From positions 3,792,501-3,856,500 of the forward strand of contig CP027224.1 of the NCBI GenBank assembly GCA_002973635.1: a DNA stretch of 64,000 nt, written 5' to 3'. A model generated the notes under the pieces. That model did not search any database and was not told where the DNA came from. It saw only the letters and a program-made list of their open reading frames with translations. The stretch is from Lysinibacillus sp. B2A1. Lineage in GTDB: Bacteria; Bacillota; Bacilli; Bacillales_A; Planococcaceae. Shown in pieces: positions 18,157 to 27,095 of the stretch. The first letter of the stretch is position 1. Every line of letters starts with the position of its first letter. The position numbers and the translations under genes were made by a program.

Positions 18157-18240
18157 TTTATCGCCCTATAATTTAGATTTATCGCCCAACTATTTCATTC
18201 TATCGGACACTTTTTCAAATTTATCGACATCTACCACATT
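18157..18240. repeat. Intergenic 21-bp repeat, four units
   Basis: TTTATCG or TCTATCG recurs at 18157, 18178, 18199 and 18220, exactly 21 bp apart. On the minus strand the units read GGGCGATAAA, GTCCGATAGA or GTCGATAAA plus an AT-rich filler. The array touches the stop codon of the minus-strand gene at 18240. Confidence 0.75.
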
Positions 18241-18764
18241 TACGCTCCTACAAACAACACAGCTTGTCCAATTGCAATAAAAAAAGCTTCATGCTGTATT
18301 GGACTGTTGTCTTCAATTTGTAGGGTTATCTCAAAATGAGTCTCACAAAAGATTGCCTGCCAGCGTGCAATCGGTTGATCTTCAACAGAAAATACAGACC
18401 AGTCTTCCATCTCTTTGTTGAGCTTAATTTTTTGGGTGCCATCTGTAATGATTAAATCAGGAAGCATTATTTGCCAGCCATCATAGGCAATCATATACTC
18501 TTTGCCTGTGACGAAATCCTTTCCTTGAAAATGCACGCGCCCACGACGGGACACCTTTTTGCATGTAAAAAGAGGCTGACCAGCGATATCACTGGCATCA
18601 AAGCGTACAAAATAGCGATAATCCATTGTGCGGTCAAATGCCTTTTTCAATTTATTCGAATAAACACGTTGAACAGTAGACGACACTTTCCCCGCTTCAT
18701 TCAATATTGCTACTGATTCTGTTGATTCAATCGCCGCTGGTTGTTTGTATGTATAAATCTTCAA
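18240..18764 (-). CDS. Tubby-C-terminal-like (LURP/YxjI-type) protein
   Basis: 174 residues, rich in beta strands, with the pattern DYRYFVRFDASDIAG, FTCKKVSRRGRVHFQG and EYMIAYDGWQIMLPDLIITDG. This resembles the tubby-like barrel proteins (LURP-one or YxjI type) of Bacilli, which may bind membrane lipids. No signal peptide. Monocistronic, with the 21-bp repeats just beyond its stop. The assignment is from overall pattern only. Confidence 0.55.
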   Translation of the reverse strand: MKIYTYKQPAAIESTESVAILNEAGKVSSTVQRVYSNKLKKAFDRTMDYRYFVRFDASDIAGQPLFTCKKVSRRGRVHFQGKDFVTGKEYMIAYDGWQIMLPDLIITDGTQKIKLNKEMEDWSVFSVEDQPIARWQAIFCETHFEITLQIEDNSPIQHEAFFIAIGQAVLFVGA

Positions 18765-18852
18765 TATATTCGCTCCTTCATTACTGTTGCTCCCTTTAAG
18801 CTATCACAAAATAAGCGTCAAATACAAAAGGTTGTATTTGACGCTGGAATGT

Positions 18853-19959
18853 TTATTTAGTTTGCTTAGGTACTTCTACTGTGAATGGTTGGAATTTCAC
18901 TTCTTTTAGTGCTGACTTATCAAATGGTATTTTTGTTTCTGCACCATCCTTATCAATTTGTACACCACCTCCGCCTGAAGGAAGCGCTAAATAAGGGGTA
19001 ATCGTTAATTTTTGAACATCGTCTGAAATCGGGTCAAAGGACTTGATGCTGCTAAAGTTCCATACATCATTATCGAAATGACCATCTCCCCCACCTGAAT
19101 GCGATGTAATCTCCTTGCCATTCTGATCAGTAATACGGAATTCTATAAACGATGCACTTACTTGTGGATTATCAATTGTACCCTTTTCACCAGCTTTATA
19201 GTTAAGTGCTATACCTGTTGGGCTTAATGAAATTTTGGACACATCTAGTTGAATGCCCTCTACTTGTTGCTGATGATTGACAGGAACATAAATAGTATCC
19301 GTAATCTTTTTAACAGGAACCTCAAATACCCACTTTTCTCCTTTCCTACCATTTAGCAATAAACCTAATTCAAAGGAATCTGGCATGTTCTCCTTCACAT
19401 CAAATCTTGCGATACCTGTACGAACCGTTGGACTTAAAACTTTTTCTCCATAGCTTCCTGAACCTGTTTTAGGGATTTCACCATTAATCGTAAAATCAAA
19501 TCCTGCCCCGAAGTAATTTTCACTTAATTCCTTTTCAGAATCAATTGTAAGCCCTACCGTAATATTAGACGCATCATAAAGGACTTCATCTATCGTAACG
19601 GAAATACCATTAATTGTATGTTTTTCTCCAATAGTGCTTGTTAGCCCTTGTTCACTTGCCTGTTTTAGCCCAAGGAAGCCAGAGTTACTGAATACCGATC
19701 CGACGATTGGTAGCTGCGATAATGTACTTGCGAATGTTGGTGATACATATGCGGCGGAACCAACCATAATACTAAATGCAGCTGCGGCACTTGCTACATA
19801 TAGTAATGGTTTACGTTTACTTTTTCTTTTAATTTGTAAAGGTGTTTGTCTCATATTTGTTTGCTCCTCTGCTTGTTGTACGCCCTTTGCAATTGCTGCA
19901 CGTACCTCATCTCTTGGGAATGCTGGAAGACTTCCATTTTCATTAAATGACTTTTTCAT
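18853..19959 (-). CDS. DUF4179 membrane protein, probable anti-sigma factor
   Basis: 368 residues from the ATG at 19959 (MKKSFNENG); the GTG at 19971 sits too close to AAGGAG. The N-terminal 45 residues are cytosolic and probably bind the sigma factor. A basic KRKSKRKP patch precedes one membrane helix near 55-75 (LLYVASAAAAFSIMVGSAAYV). The long outer domain begins with the DUF4179 pattern (FASTLSQLPIVGSVFSNSG). It overlaps the upstream sigma gene by 17 bases, as expected for a sigma/anti-sigma pair. Confidence 0.8.
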   Translation of the reverse strand: MKKSFNENGSLPAFPRDEVRAAIAKGVQQAEEQTNMRQTPLQIKRKSKRKPLLYVASAAAAFSIMVGSAAYVSPTFASTLSQLPIVGSVFSNSGFLGLKQASEQGLTSTIGEKHTINGISVTIDEVLYDASNITVGLTIDSEKELSENYFGAGFDFTINGEIPKTGSGSYGEKVLSPTVRTGIARFDVKENMPDSFELGLLLNGRKGEKWVFEVPVKKITDTIYVPVNHQQQVEGIQLDVSKISLSPTGIALNYKAGEKGTIDNPQVSASFIEFRITDQNGKEITSHSGGGDGHFDNDVWNFSSIKSFDPISDDVQKLTITPYLALPSGGGGVQIDKDGAETKIPFDKSALKEVKFQPFTVEVPKQTK

Positions 19960-20485
19960 TGAACGTTGCACTCCTTTCTAATTGTCGCTTTAATTGTTTT
20001 TTTCCACGATGTAAATATGTTTTAATCGTGCTAACAGGCTTATCCATTACTTCTGAAATTTCTTTCATCGGCAAATCATGATAATAAAATAAAATAATGG
20101 CCATTTGCTGAGAATGATTTAATTGCTTTATGGCTTCTGGTAAGTCAATTGGATTCACAATGACATTTTCTTCATGTTGTAAACGATTTAATAATTCACT
20201 TTCTTCGTAGGGGATCATTTTTTGCCCTTTTTTAAGTAAGCGGTAGCATTCATGGATTAAAATGCGAAATAACCATGTGGTGAAAAATTCCGGTTGCTTT
20301 AGTTGGTGAACACTTAAATAGGCTTTACATGCTGCCTCTTGAATCGCATCCAGTGCATCTTCTTTTTGGCCAACATAAGAAAGCGCGGTATAAAATAGAT
20401 TTTCTTCCTCTAAAATGAGTAGCTGCTCAAACGCTTCCTTATTCCCTGCAATAGCCTGTTTGACGATAGCAATATCATGTTCCAT
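19943..20485 (-). CDS. ECF sigma factor
   Basis: 180 residues; AAAGGAGG lies eight bases upstream of ATG. Region 2 shows ALSYVGQKEDALDAIQEAACKAY and FTTWLFRILIHEC; region 4 shows MKEISEVMDKPVSTIKTYLHRGKKQL. It is co-translated with the DUF4179 anti-sigma gene, and an ECF-type promoter lies upstream, so it probably drives its own operon. The inducing signal is unknown. Confidence 0.9.
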   Translation of the reverse strand: MEHDIAIVKQAIAGNKEAFEQLLILEEENLFYTALSYVGQKEDALDAIQEAACKAYLSVHQLKQPEFFTTWLFRILIHECYRLLKKGQKMIPYEESELLNRLQHEENVIVNPIDLPEAIKQLNHSQQMAIILFYYHDLPMKEISEVMDKPVSTIKTYLHRGKKQLKRQLERSATFNEKVI

Positions 20486-20507
20486 ACTGCTTCCCTCCTT
20501 TCAATAC

Positions 20508-20538
20508 TTAGAGTCATTCACAAACACAAAAGGTTTCA
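20508..20538 (-). promoter_or_regulatory. Probable ECF-type promoter of the sigma/DUF4179 operon
   Basis: On the minus strand TGAAACCTTTT (-35, TGAAAC at 20538-20533) is followed 17 bases later by GACTCTAAG, similar to the TGAAAC...CGTCTAA class recognised by Bacillus ECF sigma factors. It lies about 25 bases before the ribosome site. Confidence 0.6.
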
Positions 20539-20603
20539 CTTTCGTCATTTCTTTTTTCTATCCATCAGTTTGGTTCTTCTATTTATCTATTTTCTGTCAA
20601 CAA

Positions 20604-20637
20604 CAAAAAAGTAGACTACCCTCTAAAGTAGCCTACT
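20604..20637 (-). terminator. Terminator of the toast-rack lipoprotein gene
   Basis: On the minus strand AGTAGGCTAC (20637-20628) pairs with GTAGTCTACT (20620-20611 region), followed by TTTTTTG. Confidence 0.85.
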
Positions 20638-20643
20638 AAACGT

Positions 20644-21360
20644 TTATTTATCCAATTTAAAGGTTACATCGCCAACACCGATTTCCGAGCTGACCTCTAA
20701 TACAACATCTGCATTTTCATAGGCTTCATTGACATAGACACCCTTTCCTTTTGAAAGTAAGCCTTCTATGCTTGAGGAACCTAACCCTTCTTCTGTTGTT
20801 AGTTTTACCCCAACCGATGATGGTAAAATGACAGTAGCTGCACCAACGCCTGTTTCAATGTTTGTTTCGAAGCTTTTCTTCCAATCACCACTTAAATCCA
20901 CAAGTAAATCACCAACACCGGTTTCAATATCTAATTTTTCCAGCTGCAGACCTCGTAAATCAAGCTCTGCTGTTGAAGCTCCTGTTTCAATAGAGAGATC
21001 CATTGGAATATCCTCATTAAGTTCGATATCCCATGTATTTTTCATTTTTCCAAGACGAATGTTTGTTGAGCCTTTATGTTCAATCTCTACATTTCCTGTC
21101 TTACCTTGTAGATCGTAATGTACCTGTGGTGCCAATTTTTTAATATTATATTGAGCGGTACCTTCAATCCAATCCTTGGCGCCTTTTTTAACAATTAATT
21201 CTCCTACACCAAGATTGATATCAACCTCTAACTTTTCAGCCTTATCCTTTTCCACAAGGATCGTTTCATCTCTGGTCTTTTCTGGGAAAACTGAGTAGCA
21301 CCCCGATAAAAGCAATAATGAAGCACCCATCATTACACCAATTCCAATCATTTTTTTCAA
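20644..21360 (-). CDS. Lipoprotein with toast-rack domain
   Basis: 238 residues. A lipoprotein signal peptide ends in the lipobox LLSGC with Cys21, so the protein is anchored to the outer face of the membrane. The rest is beta-rich, with repeated IETGVG and LGVGELIVKKG phrases typical of the toast-rack (DUF2154/LiaF-like) fold. Proteins of this type often monitor or buffer envelope stress. It lies between two ECF sigma modules but has its own terminator. Confidence 0.7.
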   Translation of the reverse strand: MKKMIGIGVMMGASLLLLSGCYSVFPEKTRDETILVEKDKAEKLEVDINLGVGELIVKKGAKDWIEGTAQYNIKKLAPQVHYDLQGKTGNVEIEHKGSTNIRLGKMKNTWDIELNEDIPMDLSIETGASTAELDLRGLQLEKLDIETGVGDLLVDLSGDWKKSFETNIETGVGAATVILPSSVGVKLTTEEGLGSSSIEGLLSKGKGVYVNEAYENADVVLEVSSEIGVGDVTFKLDK

Positions 21361-21477
21361 TTTTATTTCCTCCCGCTATATAATTTACCAATAAATTCAT
21401 TATATAGGAATGCAAAATAATAAAAACGACCCTCCGCTTTAAATTCGTCTAAGACCTGAGACGTAGTAAAGATTGAT

Positions 21478-22347
21478 TCAATACGAGAAAATATCTGAGG
21501 ATTCGTAGGGTGAATATTTATTTCCTTCATGATCATATAAATCGATTTTTAGCTGTGAAGGCGTAACGGTCGCTTCTAGTTCCACTGGCACTAATTGCGC
21601 ACTATTTGAATCAATGGCAATCTCCATACGCTTTGATCCAGTGTCAATAACTAATTTTTCGATAGTATGATTTTCCAATAAAGGTATCACAATATAATGG
21701 GTTTCTGGAAAGTAGATAATATTCATATTTAAACCACTTTGTATAATATGATCTAATACATATCCTTTTCCATCATGCTTGAAAATGGCAATCTCTCTAA
21801 TTTCATCACTTGAAAAATAACCCAATCGATATGGGGGAATCGTTATCGCATCAAGCATTGTACTGCTAATCAATTGGAATGGACCCCAGTGTATTGCCTG
21901 TTGAATTTCCGCTTCATTTTGTACGTAAACACGATCTCCAATTCGTTCAGACATATTCCCCAAAATGGCAATAATGATAATGATACATAGTAGTAAACGC
22001 CAATACCATTTTTTCATGATTGCCCATAAGGCATAGCTAAATAATAAGAGGCTCGAAATTAACCCAACTACCATCCAGGGTCGTTGTAATGCAGTATAAT
22101 CTTTCACCACACCAGACTTTTCTGGATAAATAACCGCTGATGCAGACTGTATAACATTGTCATGTTGTTCAAGCATTGACTTCAAACCAAACAATAGACA
22201 TCCTGTAATAAAGATTGTAAGAATAAGAGGCACCCACGACTTTCTAGTTGTTTTTTCATTGATTTTTCGAAAGGTTTTTAACTGTTGCTCCTGAGAAAAT
22301 GTAGCATCCTTATACAAATTGTTTATGGCACTACGAATCTGATCCAT
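21478..22347 (-). CDS. Membrane protein, probable anti-sigma factor
   Basis: 289 residues from the ATG at 22347 (AGGAGGGG seven bases upstream; an in-frame TTG six bases earlier is less likely). The N-terminal 37 residues are cytosolic (MDQIRSAINNLYKDATFSQEQQL). Membrane helices lie near 38-57, 93-112 and 117-136, and a C-terminal domain of about 150 residues follows. It overlaps the sigma gene by 17 bases. The context rather than a recognised domain supports an anti-sigma role. Confidence 0.6.
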   Translation of the reverse strand: MDQIRSAINNLYKDATFSQEQQLKTFRKINEKTTRKSWVPLILTIFITGCLLFGLKSMLEQHDNVIQSASAVIYPEKSGVVKDYTALQRPWMVVGLISSLLLFSYALWAIMKKWYWRLLLCIIIIIAILGNMSERIGDRVYVQNEAEIQQAIHWGPFQLISSTMLDAITIPPYRLGYFSSDEIREIAIFKHDGKGYVLDHIIQSGLNMNIIYFPETHYIVIPLLENHTIEKLVIDTGSKRMEIAIDSNSAQLVPVELEATVTPSQLKIDLYDHEGNKYSPYESSDIFSY

Positions 22348-22873
22348 ATTCAAACCCCTCCTCCATAAGCGTCAGTCCTACCATTTGACGCGCTCGCCTT
22401 AATCTTGACTTAACGGTATTTTCAGGTAGCTTTAACAGATTCGCAATTTCCTTTAATGAAAACTCAGCAAAATGAAATAATAGTAGTACATCTTTATATT
22501 TAATTGGCAGCTGCTCGATAGACGCAACAAGCATTGCCCCTGCTTCATTTTCAAGTACTTCCCTCTCTGGATTACCAGAAAGGCTTATGAATTTGCCCCA
22601 AAAATCAATGACTTGAATTTTTTTATAGCGCCAGCTTGAAAGATAACTATGACAATTATTAATGGCTATTCGATATAAATAGGTTTTAACAGAGGACTCC
22701 TCTCGAAATTGCTCCATTCTTTCGTAATATTTAACGAATGTATCTTGAACTAAATCCTCCGCCACGGTCCAATTTTTCACATATGTATAACATATGCGCA
22801 ATAAATAATCGCCATAAGTTGTCATAGCACGAGATAGATGAGCATCCTTTTGCTCTTTTATCACCCTTATCAT
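22331..22873 (-). CDS. ECF sigma factor
   Basis: 180 residues. Region 2 carries VKNWTVAEDLVQDTFVKYYERM and VKTYLYRIAINNC; region 4 carries FSLKEIANLLKLPENTVKSRLRRARQ. GAGGGGG abuts the ATG at 22873, so the in-frame GTG at 22864 (nine-base spacing) may be the real start. A promoter of ECF type lies just upstream, partly inside the preceding terminator. Confidence 0.88.
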   Translation of the reverse strand: MIRVIKEQKDAHLSRAMTTYGDYLLRICYTYVKNWTVAEDLVQDTFVKYYERMEQFREESSVKTYLYRIAINNCHSYLSSWRYKKIQVIDFWGKFISLSGNPEREVLENEAGAMLVASIEQLPIKYKDVLLLFHFAEFSLKEIANLLKLPENTVKSRLRRARQMVGLTLMEEGFEYGSDS

Positions 22874-22908
22874 CCCCCTCGCTCCACTTTCTTGAAAAGC
22901 ATTTATAG

Positions 22909-22937
22909 TTAGACCGTTGACTAACGAAAAAGTTTCA
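22909..22937 (-). promoter_or_regulatory. ECF-type promoter whose -35 box lies in a terminator stem
   Basis: On the minus strand TGAAAC (22937-22932) and GTCTAA (22914-22909) are 17 bases apart, with CGGTCTAA close to the CGTCTAA consensus. The -35 box is the last part of the preceding terminator hairpin. Confidence 0.6.
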
Positions 22938-22962
22938 TGAAAAATAAAATTTCATGAAACTT
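22930..22962 (-). terminator. Terminator of the SRPBCC gene
   Basis: On the minus strand AAGTTTCATGAAA (22962-22950) pairs perfectly with TTTCATGAAACTT (22942-22930), followed by TTTCG. Confidence 0.8.
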
Positions 22963-22976
22963 GATTAGTCTACTAT

Positions 22977-23348
22977 TTAATTTCCTTCCATTAAGGCTTT
23001 TAGGTTGGCTAGTGATGCCTCATAGCCACTCATATTAAACGTCACAGTAGTACCATTTTGTGCTTCCTCTAATAAAATAGCAATCAACGTTTCTTCTATA
23101 TCTAAGTAAAACGAAAATTCCTGATTCTGTATGACATTTTTGATTGTTAATATCATTGGCAATATTTCAGTGAGTCCATTATGAGCATTTGGCATTAATG
23201 TGAAAATTATTTTTTCACTAGCCGCCAAACATGGAATTTCCCATCTTGAGCCTGGAGCATACCATTGTGATAACTGCTGTTCATCCGTAATAGCTCGCCA
23301 AACCATATCAATACTTGCATTAATCCAAATCGAACTACTTTCTTCCAC
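22977..23348 (-). CDS. SRPBCC (AHSA1-like) protein
   Basis: About 123 residues from a GTG at 23348, eight bases after GGAGG; an ATG at 23363 is in frame but has no ribosome site. The sequence SSIWINASIDMVWRAITDEQQLSQWYAPGS is the characteristic start of AHSA1/START-like proteins, which bind small hydrophobic molecules. Function unknown. Single-gene unit with a strong terminator. Confidence 0.8.
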   Translation of the reverse strand: MEESSSIWINASIDMVWRAITDEQQLSQWYAPGSRWEIPCLAASEKIIFTLMPNAHNGLTEILPMILTIKNVIQNQEFSFYLDIEETLIAILLEEAQNGTTVTFNMSGYEASLANLKALMEGN

Positions 23349-23453
23349 TCCTGACACCTCCATTTACAGAGCGCATTCCTCTTTCATCCATTTTATCCTA
23401 TTAATGGAATGGCTAACAGCTACAAATTAATCTCTGTTTAAATCGATTCTCAA

Positions 23454-24641
23454 TTATTCATGAGTTTTGTTGGTAGATCTATATAAATTCAAAGCACCGA
23501 GAGCAACGATACCTGCTATACTGTCCATTGCTAACTGATGACTAGATAAAATAGTGACCAAAAAGCCGTATAAGGATGGTGCAATCACAATAAATAGCTG
23601 ATTGATGGTTAAAGCTGCGCTCACAGTTAAGCCAACATAATGTGGATTGGATTTCTCTGTCACACATGTGATGAATAAAGAATACCAGCCAAGTGCTATA
23701 AACCCGAATAGAAAACTAAAAACAATCATTAAGTTCTTGAAGTGTAGAATGAATGGCAAAATTATAGCAAATATCACCGTGCTTAGCATCACCAAGATTA
23801 ATAATTGTTCGCGTTTTTGTGCAAATTGGTCACTGATCCACGCAAGTCCTACTCTCCCTACCATCCCACCAAGCAAAACAAGGCTTAAATATAAACCTGC
23901 CTCTGTTAATGAATAATGCCCTTCCTCATGTAAATATCCCATGTAATGGGCGATAAGAATCATTTGTAAGGTCATCATTACGATTCCTACTATATAAATC
24001 GGATATAAGTCTTTATTATTTTTTATGGCCTTGATCTTATCACTAAATGTAAAAGATGAGCTTGCCATTTCTATACGTTTTTTAGGTTCTTGATATATCA
24101 GTAAAAATAATAGACCACCGGCTATTGCCACAATGCCTTGCATAATGTGAACCGAGGATAGATAAAAATGATTGTACATATACGTTAGAACAGTAGATGC
24201 TAAGGCACCACCAATTGGTATGCCTGTTTGACGAATGCCAATCGCCAGCCCTCGATGCTTGTCTGGAAACCATTTCACAATGGCGGTACTACCTCCAGTT
24301 TGTGCACTACCATACCAAATCCCTACAACTACTAATACAAGAAGTAATGTCGTATAATTGTTGACGGAGACAAGTAGACATGCTGACAGCCCTAATAAAA
24401 TAGAGCCCCAACCGATAATATGCTTTTCTCCTTTTTTATCCATGATGTAGCCAAAAACAAGCATCGAGAAAATTGGACCTATATTGACGGCTGATACAAT
24501 TAGCCCTGTTTCGAAAGATGATAAATTCCATTCAATTTGATAGAACGTGGCAATTGGTCCCATGCCATATGTGACAAATGTTGCAGCTGTTTGCGAAAGT
24601 GTAGCCACTAGTAAGATAACCCATTTATAATAAGTATTCAT
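23454..24641 (-). CDS. MFS transporter
   Basis: 395 residues from the ATG at 24641 (GGAGG upstream). Twelve hydrophobic segments, with the inter-helix MFS motif FGYIMDKKGEKHIIG after helix 2 and a weaker copy after helix 8 (GRVGLAWISDQFAQKREQ). It is divergent from the LysR gene at 24739, which probably controls it. The substrate is unknown, though the class includes organic anion and cyanate-type carriers. Confidence 0.85.
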   Translation of the reverse strand: MNTYYKWVILLVATLSQTAATFVTYGMGPIATFYQIEWNLSSFETGLIVSAVNIGPIFSMLVFGYIMDKKGEKHIIGWGSILLGLSACLLVSVNNYTTLLLVLVVVGIWYGSAQTGGSTAIVKWFPDKHRGLAIGIRQTGIPIGGALASTVLTYMYNHFYLSSVHIMQGIVAIAGGLLFLLIYQEPKKRIEMASSSFTFSDKIKAIKNNKDLYPIYIVGIVMMTLQMILIAHYMGYLHEEGHYSLTEAGLYLSLVLLGGMVGRVGLAWISDQFAQKREQLLILVMLSTVIFAIILPFILHFKNLMIVFSFLFGFIALGWYSLFITCVTEKSNPHYVGLTVSAALTINQLFIVIAPSLYGFLVTILSSHQLAMDSIAGIVALGALNLYRSTNKTHE

Positions 24642-24738
24642 AAAACCCTCCAAAAGCATTACACTACTTTATTTGTGCAGTATAATTTTATTTACCTAGA
24701 GTTTACGCTCGTCACTTACGTGCGTAAAATGGAGGAAA

Positions 24739-25641
24739 ATGATAGGGGCTATCAAAATATTTAATAGGTGTGTGACAACAGACATGAATCTAGAAGAAAT
24801 CGCCTTAAAAATTGAGCTATTGGAAAGGCAGAATTTAAGTAAATCCGCTGAAATGACGAATTACACACAATCAGCATTAACATCAAAAGTGAAGAAAATG
24901 GAGGCAGAAATTGGACAAGAGGTTTTTAAACGAACAACGCAAGGCTTGAAAATTACTGATGTGGGAATACAATATTTACATTTTTTAAAGCTAGTTGCAC
25001 AAGAGTATGAGGAATTTTTACAAGCTATTGGATCAGCTCAATCAACCATCCACTTCGGTACTTCTCATACTACAATCAAAATTTATGGTGCACCCATTAT
25101 GAGCGCACTCCAGACCAATAATAGTTTGATTGATGTAGATTTTACAGTTGAATCCAGTACATCATTAAATCAAAAAGTACACAGTACCGAGATGGATTGT
25201 GCACTAACGAGTAATCCGATTAAACATTATCCTGACTTAAACTATGACCTGATTGCGACGGAAACATTTGAAGTGATTTCGAATAATAAGCAGCTGATTG
25301 ATTTTCAGCAGCGTACTCCTGTAACATTGCTCGTGTTAAGTAAAGGCTGCATGTATTCGCGTGCAATGGTGGAATGGCTTAAAGACGAGCAAATTCCGTT
25401 TACCATAAAAGAAATTAAATCGGTCAGCAGTATTCTCGATTTTCTACAAATAGACAATACAATCGCTGTTTTAAATACAAAATTAATCCATCTTTATAAT
25501 TATTCAAACATTCATTTTTACGATTTAAAAAAGCTTAATAAAGTCATTGAAACTGTCTTTATTTATAAAAAAAATAATCAACAACACTCACCCATCTTTC
25601 AATTAAAAAAGATTATTGAGTCATTACTTGAAGCCAGTTGA
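24739..25641 (+). CDS. LysR-family transcriptional regulator
   Basis: Up to 300 residues. The winged helix-turn-helix lies at LSKSAEMTNYTQSALTSKVKKME, with the usual follow-on EVFKRTTQGLKITDVG; the rest is a substrate-binding-like effector domain. GGAGG precedes the ATG at 24739 by only three bases; the ATG at 24784 (MNLEEIALKI) gives a more typical family length but has no good ribosome site. It lies head-to-head with the MFS transporter gene. Confidence 0.85.
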   Translation: MIGAIKIFNRCVTTDMNLEEIALKIELLERQNLSKSAEMTNYTQSALTSKVKKMEAEIGQEVFKRTTQGLKITDVGIQYLHFLKLVAQEYEEFLQAIGSAQSTIHFGTSHTTIKIYGAPIMSALQTNNSLIDVDFTVESSTSLNQKVHSTEMDCALTSNPIKHYPDLNYDLIATETFEVISNNKQLIDFQQRTPVTLLVLSKGCMYSRAMVEWLKDEQIPFTIKEIKSVSSILDFLQIDNTIAVLNTKLIHLYNYSNIHFYDLKKLNKVIETVFIYKKNNQQHSPIFQLKKIIESLLEAS

Positions 25642-25644
25642 AAA

Positions 25645-25689
25645 TTGCAAGAGCATACCTTAACATGGCTATGCTCTTGCAAAAGTTTT
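25645..25689 (+). terminator. Terminator of the LysR gene
   Basis: TTGCAAGAGCATA (25645-25657) pairs with TATGCTCTTGCAA (25670-25682), followed by AAGTTTTA. Confidence 0.8.
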
Positions 25690-25730
25690 AACTCCTTTCC
25701 GATTCCGTGACATCCACCTGAGTTCCTCTA

Positions 25731-25902
25731 TTTCAGCGGGTGTGTTTTGACACTCCCTGAAAGGTAGCTTAAATTCGCATTCATCTCACCACCTATAGAG
25801 ATAGGAGACTTCTGTAACTGCCGTTGCCGCTGCCGCTTCGCTTACGCGCATAAAACATCTACTGCTACACTTTCTGTACAAAAGACATTTGCTGAAAGAA
25901 GT
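25731..25902. repeat. Degenerate dispersed repeat, copy A
   Basis: This stretch aligns loosely with 31184-31310: both have TTCAGCGG, CGCATTCATCT, CTATAG, TTCTGTA and then GTACAAAA-ACAT-TGCTGAA-GAAG in the same order. Copy A has about 35 extra GC-rich bases near its middle. The remainder of the 25690-26150 gap shows no gene. Confidence 0.5.
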
Positions 25903-26150
25903 TATGTTAGCCTAAAATCATTGCATCCATGCGATAACGGCTAACTGACCTGCATCACGCAGACCTAAACACAAAGCCGATTCCAGACGCAATTATGCCG
26001 AGGCATAATTGATTTATCTCAATGATTTGGCGCCATTAACAAATATTTTTTTGTACTGATGATGGCATTCTATTCTAAAAGTGCTAGGTTATTTGCTCAT
26101 CGTGCACTATAATGAATTTGCCCTAACAATTATTACATAGGAGACACATC

Positions 26151-27035
26151 ATGAGATCTTTATTATCTTCCTACATCGCTTTATTCTTTGCCGTGTTTGC
26201 GTTATCTACCTCAGCTATTTTTGTCAAACTAGCTGATGCACCGCCAGCCATTACTGCATTTTATCGTCTATTTTTTGCTATGCTTATGCTAGCACCTTTT
26301 TTATTATTTAATAAACGTTTACGCCATGAACTTGTCAGCCTGACTACAAAGCAATGGGGGCTTGGCATTATTTCTGGTTTGTTTTTAGCATGTCATTATG
26401 TACTATGGTTTGCCTCATTAGAATATACATCTGTAGCTAGTTCTACTGTGATTGTTACACTACAGCCTTTATTTTCCTTAGTTGGTGGTTATTTTTTATT
26501 TAAAGAGCGTTTCTCAAAAGGTGCCATTGTTGGATGTTTTGTAGCGATTATTGGCTGCTTCATTATTGGTTGGCAGGATTTTCAAATTAGTGGCAAGGCA
26601 CTTTACGGTGATATTCTGGCCTTTATCGCAGCGGGCATTATTACCGCTTACTTTTTTATCGGTCAATCGGTACGCAAGGATTTATCACTTGTTCCTTATT
26701 CTATTGTAGGCTATGGCAGTAGTTCTGTATTTTTAGCTGTTTATGCACTTATCATGCAGGAACCTTTTTTCCCTTATTCAGCCGATACATGGTGGGCACT
26801 TTTAGGGCTAGCCTTTATCGCAACGATTTTAGGTCAGACAATCTTTAATTGGTTGTTGAAATGGCTGAACACAACAATCATCTCCATGAGTATTTTAGGA
26901 GAAACGATTGGCACATGTATCCTCGCCTATTTTATTTTAGATGAAATGATCTCTCTCCAGCAGGCTATAGGGATTGTAGTGATACTCATTGGACTAGCCA
27001 TCTTTTTAATGCTGCAACGAAAGCCACATGCATAG
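26151..27035 (+). CDS. EamA-family (DMT) transporter
   Basis: 294 residues, AGGAGA six bases upstream of ATG. Ten membrane helices arranged as two EamA repeats; the first ends near VASSTVIVTLQPLFSLVGGYF and the second contains LNTTIISMSILGETIGTCILAY, both typical of the drug/metabolite exporter family. Substrate unknown. Monocistronic, with a shared terminator downstream. Confidence 0.9.
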   Translation: MRSLLSSYIALFFAVFALSTSAIFVKLADAPPAITAFYRLFFAMLMLAPFLLFNKRLRHELVSLTTKQWGLGIISGLFLACHYVLWFASLEYTSVASSTVIVTLQPLFSLVGGYFLFKERFSKGAIVGCFVAIIGCFIIGWQDFQISGKALYGDILAFIAAGIITAYFFIGQSVRKDLSLVPYSIVGYGSSSVFLAVYALIMQEPFFPYSADTWWALLGLAFIATILGQTIFNWLLKWLNTTIISMSILGETIGTCILAYFILDEMISLQQAIGIVVILIGLAIFLMLQRKPHA

Positions 27036-27058
27036 CTAATTGAATCACACACTAAAAA

Positions 27059-27086
27059 AAGAGCTTGGATTTTTGACCAAGCTCTT
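27059..27086. terminator. Bidirectional terminator between convergent genes
   Basis: AAGAGCTTGG (27059-27068) pairs with CCAAGCTCTT (27077-27086). Seven As precede it and CTTA follows, so it can serve both the EamA gene and the minus-strand HTH gene. Confidence 0.8.
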
Positions 27087-27095
27087 CTTAGGTAA

